Part shown: in pieces, positions 54,715-64,000 of the stretch | Layout of the letters: the number at the start of each line of letters is the position of its first letter | Position numbering within the stretch: the stretch's first letter is position 1 | Assembly (NCBI GenBank): GCA_030674185.1 | Contig: CM060308.1 | Span: 34,504,589-34,568,588 of the forward strand | DNA from: Monoplex corrugatus | Lineage: Eukaryota; Mollusca; Gastropoda; Littorinimorpha; Ranellidae | DNA length: 64,000 nt | Reading direction: 5' to 3' | Made by a program: the position numbers and the translations under genes | The notes under the pieces: generated by a model | What the model was told of the DNA's origin: nothing | The model's input: the letters and a program-made list of their open reading frames with translations, nothing else | Databases searched by the model: none

Positions 54715-55800
54715 CTGTGGAGTTTGTAGCCAAGTGATAAACCACCTGCCCAGGACATGAGCTACCAGGTTTGAATCACAGAATGGACAAAGATTTTTCT
54801 CCCCCTCTTTATCAGCTTGTAAGTGATGCTCTGTGTGCTAATCTTTTAGCTGAGATGATAAACTGAGATCTTGTGTGCAGTACACATTCAGCACATGTTA
54901 CATGCTCTCAGCACATTTTAAAGATCCCAAAGCAACAAAAGAATATTACTTGATAAATCTGTGAAGAAAAATCCACTTTCATCATCATCATCATCATGTG
55001 CCCTGCCGCATGGCGTTGATGACCAAGGCCCTCCACACAAATCTATCCCCTGTCACTGCAAGTACATCTCCCTCTCTGTCTTCAGCCACCCTGGAAGTCC
55101 ATCCAGTATTTTCTCCCTGGGTCTACCTGTTCTTTTTCCCTTCAGCTTTCCTGTTGTGACCAGGTGTTCTAATTCCCCTTTCCTCATAATATGTCCTGTA
55201 AATGTTGCTTGTCTTTTCCTAATCTTCTTTAGTAATTATCTTCTTGTGTCTGCCTCCTTCAAGACTGTCTCGTTTGTTTTCTTTGTTGTCTATGGAACTC
55301 TCAACATTCTTCTTAGGAACCACATTTCAGCTGCCTCAATTTTGTTCTGACTTTGTGTGTTGACTGTCCATACCTCACAACTGTACAACAGCATCGGTTC
55401 TATATAACATTCAAGAACTCTCTTCCTGATGTTCATAGGCATTTCTTGGTAAGAATGCTTTTCATCTTCTTGAGTGCTGTTTTGACTTGGCTGATTCTGC
55501 TGGCTATTTCTGATGTGCATCTATCATCTAGTGAGATGATGGTTCTCAGATATTTAAACTTATCAACCTGTCTCAAAGTTGAGCCATTGGTGTTACTTTG
55601 CATGAAGGGATTTCTTGTTTTTTACCGACTACCATGACTTCAGTCTTCATAGGTAAACAACAATAGACGCACAGAGGGGGAGGAACAAATGGTGGAGCTG
55701 CAGTGCAATGATATACTCTCAGCCTGAATTTCACATGGTAAATCCATCGTGATAAAAAAAAAAAGAAACAAAAAAGAAATAAATGCAAATACAAATACAC
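54715..55800 (+). mobile_element. SINE-3, interrupted by a LINE
   Basis: A tRNA-like head at 54723-54782 (GTAGCCAAGTGATAAACCA, then GGTTTGAATCA as B-box) is followed by AGATGATAAACTGAGATC, TGTGTGCAGTACAC and GAAAAATCCACTTT. The sequence resumes at 55651 with ATAGGTAAACAACAATAG, CAGCCTGAATTTCACATGG, GTGATAAAAAAA and a tail of AAATACAAATAC. I recall very similar sequences as abundant SINEs in gastropod genomes, which is my main basis for suggesting a mollusc. The middle is a family B LINE (54978-55650). Confidence 0.7.
54978..55650 (-). mobile_element. RTE-like LINE family B, short 5'-truncated copy
   Basis: On the minus strand it begins at KTEVMVVGKKQEIPSCK, reads HSYQEMPMNIRKRVLE, EPMLLYSCEVWTV, AAEMWFLRRMLRV and ends ALVINAMRQGT, then an ATG triplet run (54979-54996). 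Same family as 15426-16230, truncated a little further along. Inactive. Confidence 0.8.
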
Positions 55801-56057
55801 TTTGTCCTTGAACGAGTTAAGACAGTGGCAAGACGTTACCCAGTTTGGGTCATATATCTGGCCCATCATCACTGTCATCATCATGAATTATCTTCTCTAC
55901 TGCTAGAAAGAATGCATACCTCATGCCATGCACTCATGTTCTTGTGCCACCCTAGCATTGTTCTAGAACAGTCTCGTTTAATTTCTCTCTCCAGTAAACA
56001 AAAATAATCCACATCACTAAAGACATGCAGGACCAAATAATAATAAACACCACCAAC

Positions 56058-56360
56058 CTCTCATGATCGCAAAGAAGATGGACATGTGTGTAGATTTTCC
56101 TATCCCATCGCCATTTAGGTAAACCCTTCCACACATCTTGTAGCCAAAACGATCTGTGTAGAATGGCTGGCTGTACAGAGACAGACTTCGCCCATTCACT
56201 GCATCACTCTTTCTTCGGGCATAATCCCGGATCTTCCAAATCAGAGTGCCATTATAGGAGGCTGTCTCCAGCAGTTGGAAACGTAGATCCATTTCTGCAA
56301 AGCGCATATCGTGCGTTTGCAGCTGATTATCATGGGCGTATAGCTGTGCAGACACAACCC
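56058..56360 (-). CDS. TRAF3-like: TRAF3-like exon (end of coiled coil and first part of MATH/TRAF-C domain)
   Basis: The exon follows acceptor GTTCTCTTTCAG and ends ATGAGAG before GTTGGT. It reads GVVSAQLYAHDNQLQTHDMR, then FAEMDLRFQLLETASYNGTL, IWKIRDYARRKSDAV, LSLYSQPFYTDRFGYKM, RVYLNGDGIGKSTHMSIFF. YNGxLIWKIxDY, QPFYTxRFGYKMCxRxYLNGDG and HMSxFFAIMRG are the first strands of TRAF-C. The lead-in (LxxHDxRFxxLE) resembles TRAF3 more than TRAF2. The exon takes 1 nt from the upstream exon and leaves 1 nt, matching both neighbours. Confidence 0.93.
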
Positions 56361-57499
56361 CTGAAAGAGAACGAAGATGTGCATTAGACAACACAGAAGC
56401 ACACTGAGTATTGTTTATTTTTCAGTTTTTGTTTTTTAATCAGCTTTCAAATAACTGATATTTAATCTCTTCTTCAGAAGTGATAAGAAAATGAAAAGAA
56501 TATTACAAGGCAAGATTTTAGTAACACCATTCAACCGTGAAAGAAGAACATTGTCATTTATCTTTCTTATGTTTTGGTTTTCACCATTGTGATAGTCTGT
56601 TAAAAAATATTTCTTTTTTTGCATTTTATGAAACAAAATCAAACAGATTTCTAATCAAACAAACTCACAAGACAAACAAAATAGACACAATAAGAACAGA
56701 TGACTGAAGTACTTCATGATTATATATATCATATTATGCTTGCATTACATGTAACAGTTATACCAGCCACATGATTAAAAAAAATCCAACATAAAAAACA
56801 TCACATAAAACTCATTAGGGTTGTCACCTGACACATTTTGAATTCATACCAAAAAACAAACAAAAATAATTACAAACCTCAAAACATTTCCAAATATTGC
56901 ATTGTGTATTACTTTTTTCCCCCAGCTGCAATTGAGTTGACAATGGGACCACTATCTTTATTAAGATACACAGGAATATTTAAGGTCATGTAATACGTGT
57001 TCACCTGATGTGATACTCTACTTAAGAACAGTGACCAATAAATCATTCCAAGATGTATGTCTGTTAGCGAAAGGCTTAACAAGTGATTAAAAATAACATG
57101 AGACAGACAAACAGACCAGCACATCATGAACATTTTGCAAGTCTGTCTGAGAGTGGGGCACCTTTACTCAGCGTAATGTTTCCAGTATTGTTAAAAATGC
57201 ACACATGCACAAATAAATGCTAACAATGCCTATTCAAACATACACATAAGTCTACTCATATAAATGATCACACAATGCCAAATGATCAGTAGTTTGAAGT
57301 ACACAAAGATGGATGAGCGATTCAATGTAGATGAGCAATTATGACGTAATGCTGAAGGCCTAAATGAACAGTGAAGTCTTTGTGATTTGAAGTGTGAAAA
57401 GATGGCAGATTCCTCACCTCAGCCAGCAATGAAATCCAAACAGATGGCAAGATGAAACTAAAAACATGCTCACCAGCTAACTTAAGACTGCGTTATGAC
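56361..57499 (-). other. TRAF intron, unassigned part
   Basis: AT-rich with no recognised repeat up to the CR1-like remnant at 57500. Confidence 0.45.
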
Positions 57500-57860
57500 T
57501 GCCATCAGAAGCTTGTTTCCAAGATCCCAGGATGTGTGATGCATGATATGTGCAGAGGAGATCCAAAAGTTATGGTGGTAAAGATCCATCAAAGTAGCAA
57601 TATGCTACAATTTCACATGACTGCAAGATTTGATTGGTAACCAGTCGAGCTCTTCGAATAACAAAATTACATGACCATGCCTCCTTTACTTCAAGATTAG
57701 ATACACAGCATTTTCCTGAACCCTTTGCAGACGACAGTTTTGTTCTGCTTGTAAACGAGCTAGCACAGAATTACAACAGTCTAGCTGTGAAATTACAACT
57801 GCAGAAACAGTGTTTGCACACGATCTGCTGACAAATTCAAGTTGAGAAATAATGCCAACA
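57500..57860 (-). pseudogene. CR1-like LINE remnant
   Basis: On the minus strand: ANTVSAVVISQLDCCNSVLA, RLQRVQENAVYLIL, then ILLFEELDWLPIKSC and IATLMDLYHH after small shifts. The order SRLDYCNSLL, LQRVQN.AARL and L.WLPV..RI.YK is the region after the RT core in CR1-like LINEs. Frameshifts and stops; inactive. Lies in the TRAF intron in the sense direction. Confidence 0.72.
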
Positions 57861-58077
57861 GGCATCATGGCATTTTGTCAGTGTTAAATTTGAGTTTATT
57901 GCTGATACTACATCATCAATACATGTCTGCAACTTACTTTAAACAGAAGAGAAATGTAGGCTATTTCTGTGTGTTTTTAGATGCCATGCGGTAAGAGGGT
58001 TAACATAACATATATCAAGACACCACCAGCCTGCCACATTTTCAATAGTGCCATAAACGGAACCTGGTGGGGTAAAC

Positions 58078-58600
58078 CATCGCCGTGGTGTTGTGGTTAG
58101 TGCAATGGACTACTGACTGGAAGGTTGTGGGTTCGAATCCCCATTAGTGCCTTCAAAAATCATTGTGGGATTTTTCAGCTCTAACCGACTCCTACCCAGA
58201 GTTGGGCATGCTATGGGCTCATGGGGAAGACTGGGACCACACAGTCGAGTCTGATACACTTCATGGATGCGTCATTGAGGGTGTTGCTCAAATCTTCTGA
58301 CCAGCACCACAGGCGTCTGTATCTATTGGGCCTGGTCGACACCAGGATGTATCATCACAGTAAGCATTGAGTACAGCCCTGTCACACAGTCTCAATCCTA
58401 GATGGAACTCCATAGATCATGATTATCATCCTCATCGACATCATCATCATTGCATTGTAAAAACTTGTGCCAGCTTCTGCAGCCATTAAGGTGGCGTAGA
58501 AAATGGGACAGGGGGGGAAATGATAGAAGGGAAAAAAAAAAGGTGAGCACAAAAGTAACCTCCCTGAGTGCGATGATTCTAAAAAGAAAACAAAAGAAAA
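58078..58600 (+). mobile_element. SINE-1, best-preserved copy, beside a TRAF splice donor
   Basis: Head at 58081-58142 with GTTGTGGTTAGTGCAATGG and a perfect B-box GGTTCGAATCC. The body has TGTGGGATTTTTCAG, CTCCTACCCAGAGTTGG, GACCACACAGTCGAG, CAGGATGTATCATC and, near 58486, one TTAA where the 28726 copy carries a MITE. The A-rich end reaches about 58605, within a few bases of the TRAF exon at 58610. Antisense to TRAF. Confidence 0.85.
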
Positions 58601-58609
58601 AAAAAGAAC

Positions 58610-58817
58610 CTGACGGGGCGTCTTCAGTCCCTGCTCCTCTGCTTGATTGGCTGCTCCGCTGCTGCTGATCTCTCTCTCTTGTTCGCTCTAGCTCAGTGAT
58701 CCTCTGCTGAATGTCTGTTAGGGTCTGCTCCACAGCAACTACACGTGGCGTCTCAACCAAGACTGCAATCTTGCGCTCCATTGTTATAACTCTTTCCATC
58801 ATGGACACAACTTTCAG
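58610..58817 (-). CDS. TRAF3-like: TRAF3-like exon (coiled coil)
   Basis: Acceptor CTTCTTTGCAG; first codons CTG AAA GTT. It reads LKVVSMMERVITMERKIAVL, VEQTLTDIQQRITELERTR, then a polar stretch rich in Gln and Ser, GAGTEDAPS. Hydrophobic residues spaced in heptads mark the coiled coil that precedes TRAF-C and helps trimer formation. The length of 208 nt leaves 1 nt, which fits the two leading bases of 56058-56360. The donor TCAG|GTTCTT is weak, with T at positions where A and G are usual; the next intron bases are a T-run that is the reversed tail of SINE-1. Confidence 0.82.
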
Positions 58818-58892
58818 CTGCAAAGAAGACAACATGAAGTTCACATTCTGATATGTAATTACTGTCATTTTTTGTTTTTGTTCTGTTCAGTT

Positions 58893-58960
58893 CAGTTCAT
58901 ATGGCTTATAGCCCAGCCGACTGACTACTAGAGCCATATCAGGGCTAACACCATGTCAAA
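58893..58960 (-). mobile_element. Repeat R1, 3' end only (reverse)
   Basis: Reversed, it reads AGCCCTGATATGGCTCTAG and CAGTCGGCTGGGCTATAAG. Located in a TRAF intron. Confidence 0.65.
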
Positions 58961-59389
58961 AATGACAACCCGTTAAGATAAAAAGACAACAGTTAAAAAC
59001 CATGCTCACCATTAACCTTTCAAGTCTAAAATGCAATTAAAGAAAACCAAACGTAAAATCAGATCAGGTGAAATCTATTGATCTCTATTACTAAGTGTAT
59101 AATATGAATTCTTTTCAATAGTTGATAGTTGTATTGTTCATTCATGCTTTGTATAAAATATTTAATCATTCTGTTTTGACAAGTACTCCATTATGAATGT
59201 CTCTGCATGCACTGACAAATACTTGAAATAAAAAACATCCGTGAAGAAGATCTAGAGCCAAAATATCAGAAAACATTTTACCTTTCAGAGTTCCATTTTT
59301 GTTATCTACCAGTATGATTATAATTTCTTTACAGCATATAATCATCACCTACTGATAAAGAGTACAAGAAGAAATTTTCAACACAATCA

Positions 59390-60885
59390 GATCCATGTCG
59401 TTCAAAACCTGTGAACTGGATCCTCTTCCAGGTTCTCTCTACTCCGACTGTCTCTCTACTCTCCTCCCATTCATCACTGACATCATCAACACTTCTCTTC
59501 AAACTGGAACTGTCCCAGATTCTTTCAAGTCTGCTATTGTTCACCCTCTCCTCAAGAAACACAATTTAGACACAAATGAACTGAAAAATTACCGGCCTAT
59601 CTCGTCTCTCTTTCTTGTCAAACTCCTTGAAAAAGTCGTCCTCAACCAGCTGAACTCTCACCTGTCTGCCAACAATCTCCTCAATCCTTTCCAGTCAGCC
59701 TACCGCCCCTGTTCTTTTCACTCTTTACACCTCCCCCCTGTCTACCATCATCAACTCCCACTCTATAAAACACCACTTCTATGCTGATGACACCCAACTT
59801 CAAGACAGTGACACACCAGTCAATATACAGCGCCTCTTGACTCGCACCACTGAGTGTTACTCGGACATTAAGAACTGGATGACGTTCAACAAACTTCAGC
59901 TTAATGACGACAAGACAGAAGCTATCCTCATTGGCACCCGTCAGAAACTTTCTCAGCTGCCTCCTCTTTCTCTCCCATTATGTAACACATCAGTCCCAAT
60001 TTCTGATTCAGCTAAAAACCTTGGTGTCTGCATTGACTCTACCCTCTCCATGAACAACTTTGTTTCTCAAACTGCCAGATCTTGCTACTATCACCTCCAT
60101 CGTATAAGCCTGATCAGGAAGTATCTCTCTGTCGAAACAACTGCAAAACTCGTTCTCTCCTTCATAATGTCTCGCATTGACTACTGCAATTCACTCCTGT
60201 CTGGTCTTCCTGCCTCCACCATTCACATCCTGCAGCGCATTCAAAACAATGCTGCACGCCTTGTATTAAAAAAGAAAAAAGCTGACCACATATCTCCTCT
60301 CCTGGCATAACTTCACTGGCTCCCTGTATCAAAGCGCATACAGTACAAACTAGACACCATGTGCTACAAAAGCCTCAATAACGCAGCCCCCGATTACCTG
60401 TCAAGCCTACTTGAGATCTATCTTCCCTCCACGTACCCTCCGCTCTGCCTCCGATCCTCTGACTTTTCGCTTTCCACGCACTAAGCTCAATACCTATGGT
60501 CCACGAGCCTTCTCTGTTTCTGGTCCACTTTCCTGGAACAAACTTCCTCTCTCTGTCCGTCAGCAACCTACTTTTGTCTCCTTCAAGTCCGCTCTCAAAA
60601 CTCACCTTTTCTCCTCTGCATAAAATCCTGACCTCACTCAATCCCCTCTGCAGCCTGTCTCCACTCGGAGGGGAATCACATTGTAATATGTAATTGTATA
60701 TAATATGCTATCTATAATTTTCCATTGCTTTTATTCTTTCTCCCCATTTTAGCCATGTGCGTGCATGTGTGCGTGCGTGCGTGTGTGCGTGTGTGTGTGT
60801 GTGCGTGTGTGTCTGTTTTAGCGCTTAGATTTGATTTTATCAAGATTTTGCGCTATACAAAATAAAATATTGTATTGTATTGTAA
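59390..60885 (+). pseudogene. CR1-like LINE with internal deletion
   Basis: RT words FKTCELDPLPGSL, TVPDSFKSAIVHPLLKK and ELKNYRPISSLFLVKLLEK lead to NPFQSAYRP near 59705, then jump to PVLFTLYTSP and HHFYADDTQLQ near 59785; about the whole RT core between these is missing. It continues MTFNKLQLNDDKTEAILIG, ISDSAKNLGVCID, MSRIDYCNSLLSGL and LHWLPVSKRIQYK. The 3' end at 60841-60885 has TTTTGCGCTATACAAAATAA and a TATTG-repeat tail. Antisense in a TRAF intron. A stop at 60308 and shifts after it add to the deletion. Confidence 0.85.
60754..60812. repeat. GTGC/GT-rich microsatellite
   Basis: Alternating GTGTGC and GTGT units within the 3' UTR of the CR1-like element. Confidence 0.9.
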
Positions 60886-61090
60886 GTCTGATTAAAGTAC
60901 CCACAGATCTGTTAGCTTACCTTCAAGCCTCTGATGAAAGTGCTCACTGCTCTGTTAGCCTACCTTTAAGTTTCTGAAGAAACTATCTACTACTCTGTTG
61001 GCATACCTTCAAGTTACTGATGAAAGTACCCACTGCTTTGTTAGCTTTACCTCAAGTCTGATCAAAGTACTCTCTGCTTTGCAAGCCTAC
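60886..61090 (-). repeat. Tandem units carrying 5' splice site copies
   Basis: On the minus strand the intron after the exon at 61091 is made of about 43-bp units, each starting with a donor-like word: GTAGGC (61090), GTAAAG (61050), GTATGC (61006), GTAGGC (60963), GTAAGC (60920). Unit ends mimic the end of the exon (CTTGAAG or close). The true donor is taken as 61090 because it keeps the frame into the next exon. Confidence 0.85.
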
Positions 61091-61204
61091 CTTCACGTCT
61101 TTGATTGCTGATTCTATCTGATGAATTTGATCTGCTGCTTGGATGTCCTGACCACGTGATGACTGCATGCTCTGCTGTAAATCATCTCTCTCTGCTGACA
61201 TAGC
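61091..61204 (-). CDS. TRAF3-like: TRAF3-like exon (coiled coil)
   Basis: Acceptor TTTTCTGTCAG, donor AAG|GTAGGC, both phase 0, 38 codons: AMSAERDDLQQSMQSSRGQD then IQAADQIHQIESAIKDVK. Strongly charged and heptad-like, in keeping with the long coiled coil between the zinc fingers and TRAF-C. Sequence alone is not diagnostic; support comes from splice sites and phase agreement with exons on both sides. Confidence 0.75.
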
Positions 61205-61923
61205 CTGACAGAAAACCAGTCTGATTTTTCCATGTGATCAACAAGTAAATAAAGGACAACATTTTAAACACTGTTTCAATAATTGTATTAAGGATAAGAC
61301 CTTTTCATAACATCTAATGAACTTAAAATGCTGTATTTTGGGCTATAAGCATACTTACACTTACACAATCCGAACACATTAAGAAAAACTGGTACAAGCC
61401 CCTGCCCCCTCAAACAAAAAAACAAAACAAAACAAAAAACCACCCTCTTTAGTCAGAAGATGGCTTAAAAATTAAGGACGACGACGACTTTGAAAAATAT
61501 TTGTAGGTGAGCTGAATCAATAAAATGTGTCAGGATCTGAATGAATGACTGACCAGTAGCATGCTTGCATCAGTTTTTATGTTAGCAGCTACCTCAGGTG
61601 ATATGGCTGATGGGGATAACCATCTCTGGGATGTGGATTTTTTTAAATTAAATCTTATTCTACACTGACACCATCAGAATGACAATGCACTGAAATGAGC
61701 AGCAAGATTGCCAATCTATTGTACTGCACTCTTGATTCAAAATCATTATTATAAGATTGCCAATCTATTGTACTGCACTCTTGATTCAAAATCATTATTA
61801 TTGGTACATAAACCAGATGCTCAAGTAACTGAGCTTATGAGGCGACACCATCAATCACACCCCACCCATAACTACTCGTTCCAACATCATTTATTATTAT
61901 TACCATAATGTGTTCATACATAC
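61205..61923 (-). other. TRAF intron, with a 49-bp tandem duplication
   Basis: Intron with donor AGA|GTATGT and acceptor GTCAG. At 61704-61801 a 49-bp unit starting AAGATTGCCAATCTATTG is present twice. Nothing else recognised. Confidence 0.7.
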
Positions 61924-62043
61924 TCTTAACTCTGCATGGGTGTCAAAAGTTTTCTGCTGTAGCTGTGCTGCGTGGGTCATGACGAGTTCCAGGTGCTGTG
62001 CCAGGTCTTCTTTCTCATGCTTCTCTACCGCCTCTTTCTTCGC
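61924..62043 (-). CDS. TRAF3-like: TRAF3-like exon (coiled coil)
   Basis: Forty codons in phase 0: AKKEAVEKHEKEDLAQHLEL then VMTHAAQLQQKTFDTHAELR. Vertebrate TRAF3 has a similar run at the start of its coiled coil (EEHEKTxLxEHxxLVL), which supports the TRAF3-like call. Acceptor GATCAAAG has a poor pyrimidine tract; donor AGA|GTATGT is good. It is the most upstream TRAF exon I can find; the RING and TRAF-type zinc fingers must lie beyond 64000. Confidence 0.78.
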
Positions 62044-62770
62044 CTTTGATCACAAACACAAAACATGATCCAAGCAGCTGTTGCTTTTTTTTTTTGTAAA
62101 CAGACATCAACAGACCCAGACACGTTTCACAAAACATTACACACACACACGCTCATGACTAGTCACATCATACTTTCTCTCTTTTCTTTAAGATTCAAAA
62201 AGAAACAGACAAGTTTCACACGTTTTTTCAAAGCATCAGGACTGACTATAAATAAACCCTCAAATGCCCACGCAGCTGCCATCTTGCTCATACAGCTTTA
62301 CAGTTTTTTGCTCAGGTAATACAAAAAACAAACAAAAAAGATGTTTTTCCTTAACCCTGATGCCATAGAGGAGTGATGTGGTGGAGAGTTTGACTTTTGT
62401 TGAGGCTAGTGGGGGGAAAAAAAGTAGCATCATAAAGGCTGTGCCCATATCCTCTCCCCTGCTTTACCTTCCCCAAAGTCAAATACTCTTCCACAGCTAG
62501 GTAAACAGGAAGCTATACACATATATACATTCCCCAGGAGTGATCTGCACCCATACAAACTCATACAAGCAGACTGGAAGACAGGTACATACTTTACTGG
62601 TGACCCCCAAAATGGGCCATTCCATCCAGACTTAACCACTATGATATTATACGAGGACAGTTTAATGAGCTACTTTTTTTCCTGTGCCAACTTGTGCATT
62701 GCCTCAGTGATACTGATCCCACGGTGCTCACGCTGGCTCCAAAACATCACCAACCCCAGGTTCATCGAGT
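62044..62770 (-). other. TRAF intron, unassigned
   Basis: No exon or recognised repeat apart from a stretch near 62660-62770 that is related to 62950-63065 (both hold GCCAACTTGTGCA and ACTGATCCCACGG). Confidence 0.45.
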
Positions 62771-62916
62771 TTAACCCTTTGACTCCTGTGCTCTCTCCAC
62801 CAACTGCAAGAAGCTGGTGGATAGGGTGAGGGAGTCAAAGGGTTAAGTTTTTGCTTTGCTAGCATGGCCGGCAATACAGGATGCTGGTAGACAGGTTACA
62901 GGAGTCAAAGGGTTAA
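62771..62916. mobile_element. Composite TTAA MITE, one inner arm missing
   Basis: TTAA at 62771-62774 and 62913-62916. The left outer arm runs straight into the right half of the inner palindrome (AAGCTGGTGGATAGGG...GAGTCAAAGGGTTAAG), so the first inner half was deleted. Right outer arm has GTTTTTGCTTTGCTAGCATG as in the longer arm of other copies. Confidence 0.85.
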
Positions 62917-62939
62917 GTCCCAGTGCCAGAACCTATGGG

Positions 62940-63420
62940 GGACTGAGATGTCATGAGCCACTTTTTTCCACTGCCAACTTGTGCACTGTCTCAGTAATAC
63001 TGATCCCACGGCACTTGCCCTGGTTCCGCAACACATCACCAACCCCAGGTTCACTGAGTTGAAGTCCCAGTGCAGGAAGACTGAAATGTCAAGCTGCCAT
63101 ACAGGCTATCTCCCAGAGGAGACCCTGCATTGCCATCAAGTCATTTTGGTGCTCATTTTGGTGGAATTCAACAAAGCCTGTTCTGATCCAATCTACTATG
63201 GACACTGCCAAGTAAGCCCCTCCCTACTAATGACAGTAATTGCTCAGTTGTGAGTCACACTGAGTGAGAGACATCCCCCCCCCCCCCCCCCCGGCAAGAA
63301 GACCATCATCATGGCTATTTGACAACAGCCCCCTGTGCCAATGACATCAAAGATCCAAACTTGAATTCTTTTCAGACATAGAAGCCGTTCAAAAACGAAA
63401 ACTGAGGTTACTATGTGATC
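62940..63420. repeat. Unclassified repeat, related to 2380-2570
   Basis: Shares TGTCAAGCTG, GACCCTGCA and TGTTCTGATCCAA with the left end of the window. A C-run lies at 63276-63292. Likely continuous with the SINE-1 copy to the right. Confidence 0.5.
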
Positions 63421-63439
63421 AGGGCAGGAAGGGCAATAG

Positions 63440-63805
63440 AATCTGGGGCAATTTCATGACGCTACAATGACCGATGATTTCATGATAATCAGGATGATGA
63501 TCATGATGCTTCTGGGTTCTATCTAGGTTTGAGACCCCTGCGGCAGGACTGTCTTCTGTGCTTACTATCATAATTATCCTGGTGTCCACCAGGCCTGACA
63601 GACACAGACGCCAGCAGTCTTGGTCAGAAAATTTGAACAAGTCTCTCAATGATGCACCTGTCTTTCCACTCAGCCCTTATCAGGCTAAACTCCGGGTAAA
63701 AGCTGGTAAGGGCAGAAAAATCCCACCAAATTGGGCTCGAACTACAGTCTCCAGTTATTGGTCTGCTGCAAAACCACTTCGCCACTGTGACCAGTTTCGA
63801 TGACC
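63440..63805 (-). mobile_element. SINE-1-type copy with head
   Basis: Reading on the minus strand from the right: CACAGTGGCGAAGTGG as A-box region, GTTCGAGCC as B-box near 63737-63745, then GGTGGGATTTTTCTGCC, AAATTTTCTGACCA, GGTGGACACCAGGATAAT and ATCATGATCATCATCC. It follows the SINE-1 order but differs more from the 58-kb copy, so it may be a subfamily. Confidence 0.65.
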
Positions 63806-64000
63806 CAAACTGTTTTTCAATTATCAACTAAGTAACATAACTCTTGAGAGTCACGGAGTTATCTCCCATGAAGAATTTCTCAAACCCAACACAGTTTGCG
63901 CTACCCATTCAGCTAGCATAGATGCAGCCACAAAGCATAAAGTGATAATCTGAGAACATTCCTTTTTTTTAAATTCTCCCTGCTTCCCTCTTATTTCTTT

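Larger units (their letters stand above)
54497..56057 (-). other. TRAF intron holding a SINE with a nested LINE
   Basis: 1561-bp GT-AG intron (donor GAG|GTTGGT, acceptor CACAG). It contains SINE-3 and the family B LINE inside it. Confidence 0.85.

Noticed and set aside
54961..55350. A 129-residue plus-strand protein
   Set aside because: Antisense of the family B LINE at 54978-55650.
58081..58142. A functional tRNA gene
   Set aside because: Only A- and B-box-like words are kept and it is followed by the SINE-1 body seen elsewhere.
60375..60641. An 88-residue minus-strand protein
   Set aside because: Antisense of the CR1-like LINE C-terminal region.

Overview
The window is nuclear DNA from an animal: exons split by GT-AG introns, many families of non-LTR retrotransposons, tRNA-derived SINEs, TTAA-flanked MITEs and long dinucleotide repeats. 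No bacterial, organellar or viral gene set is seen. One SINE family (54715-55800) and the RTE-type LINE proteins resemble what I recall from molluscs, so a gastropod or other lophotrochozoan is my best guess; this is recall, not a search.

Two host genes frame the window, both on the minus strand. On the left, an ARID4 (Rb-binding protein 1 family) gene begins near 18 kb with a short exon that ends on its own ATG, crosses a 16.2-kb first intron, and continues with exons at 1625-1732 and 177-245 before leaving the window. On the right, the 3' half of a TRAF2/3/5-class gene, most like TRAF3, is seen: two coiled-coil exons (61924-62043, 61091-61204), a third coiled-coil exon (58610-58817), and two exons for the MATH/TRAF-C domain (56058-56360, 54213-54496). 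All splice phases agree. Its RING and zinc-finger exons lie beyond 64000.

The rest is mostly mobile DNA. There are at least five RTE-like LINE families. One is a complete element with an intact 1024-codon endonuclease-reverse transcriptase frame (9238-12344), with a nearly identical 5'-truncated copy at 32482-34646 bounded by a 10-bp target duplication. There are also two I-like LINEs with RNase H, two CR1-like LINEs, a Tc1-like fragment, at least three SINE families and several minisatellites.

The least familiar system is a family of composite, palindromic MITEs with TTAA ends (type copy 41575-41767). One TTAA-flanked palindrome sits exactly at the central TTAA of another, and the nested unit recurs at least seven times. 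Two copies can be compared with an empty state inside the window: one inside a LINE reading frame and one inside a SINE. Other points of interest are a row of tandemly duplicated 5' splice sites after a TRAF exon, a SINE tail forming the intron side of another TRAF splice donor, and a pair of CAG...CTG-ended DNA transposons with 6-bp target duplications.

Regions 18.3-20.1, 29.4-30.9, 36.4-41.5 and 45.7-47.6 kb hold no gene I can name, although a few exon-like stretches are recorded. All identities were judged by eye; no alignment or database search was run.
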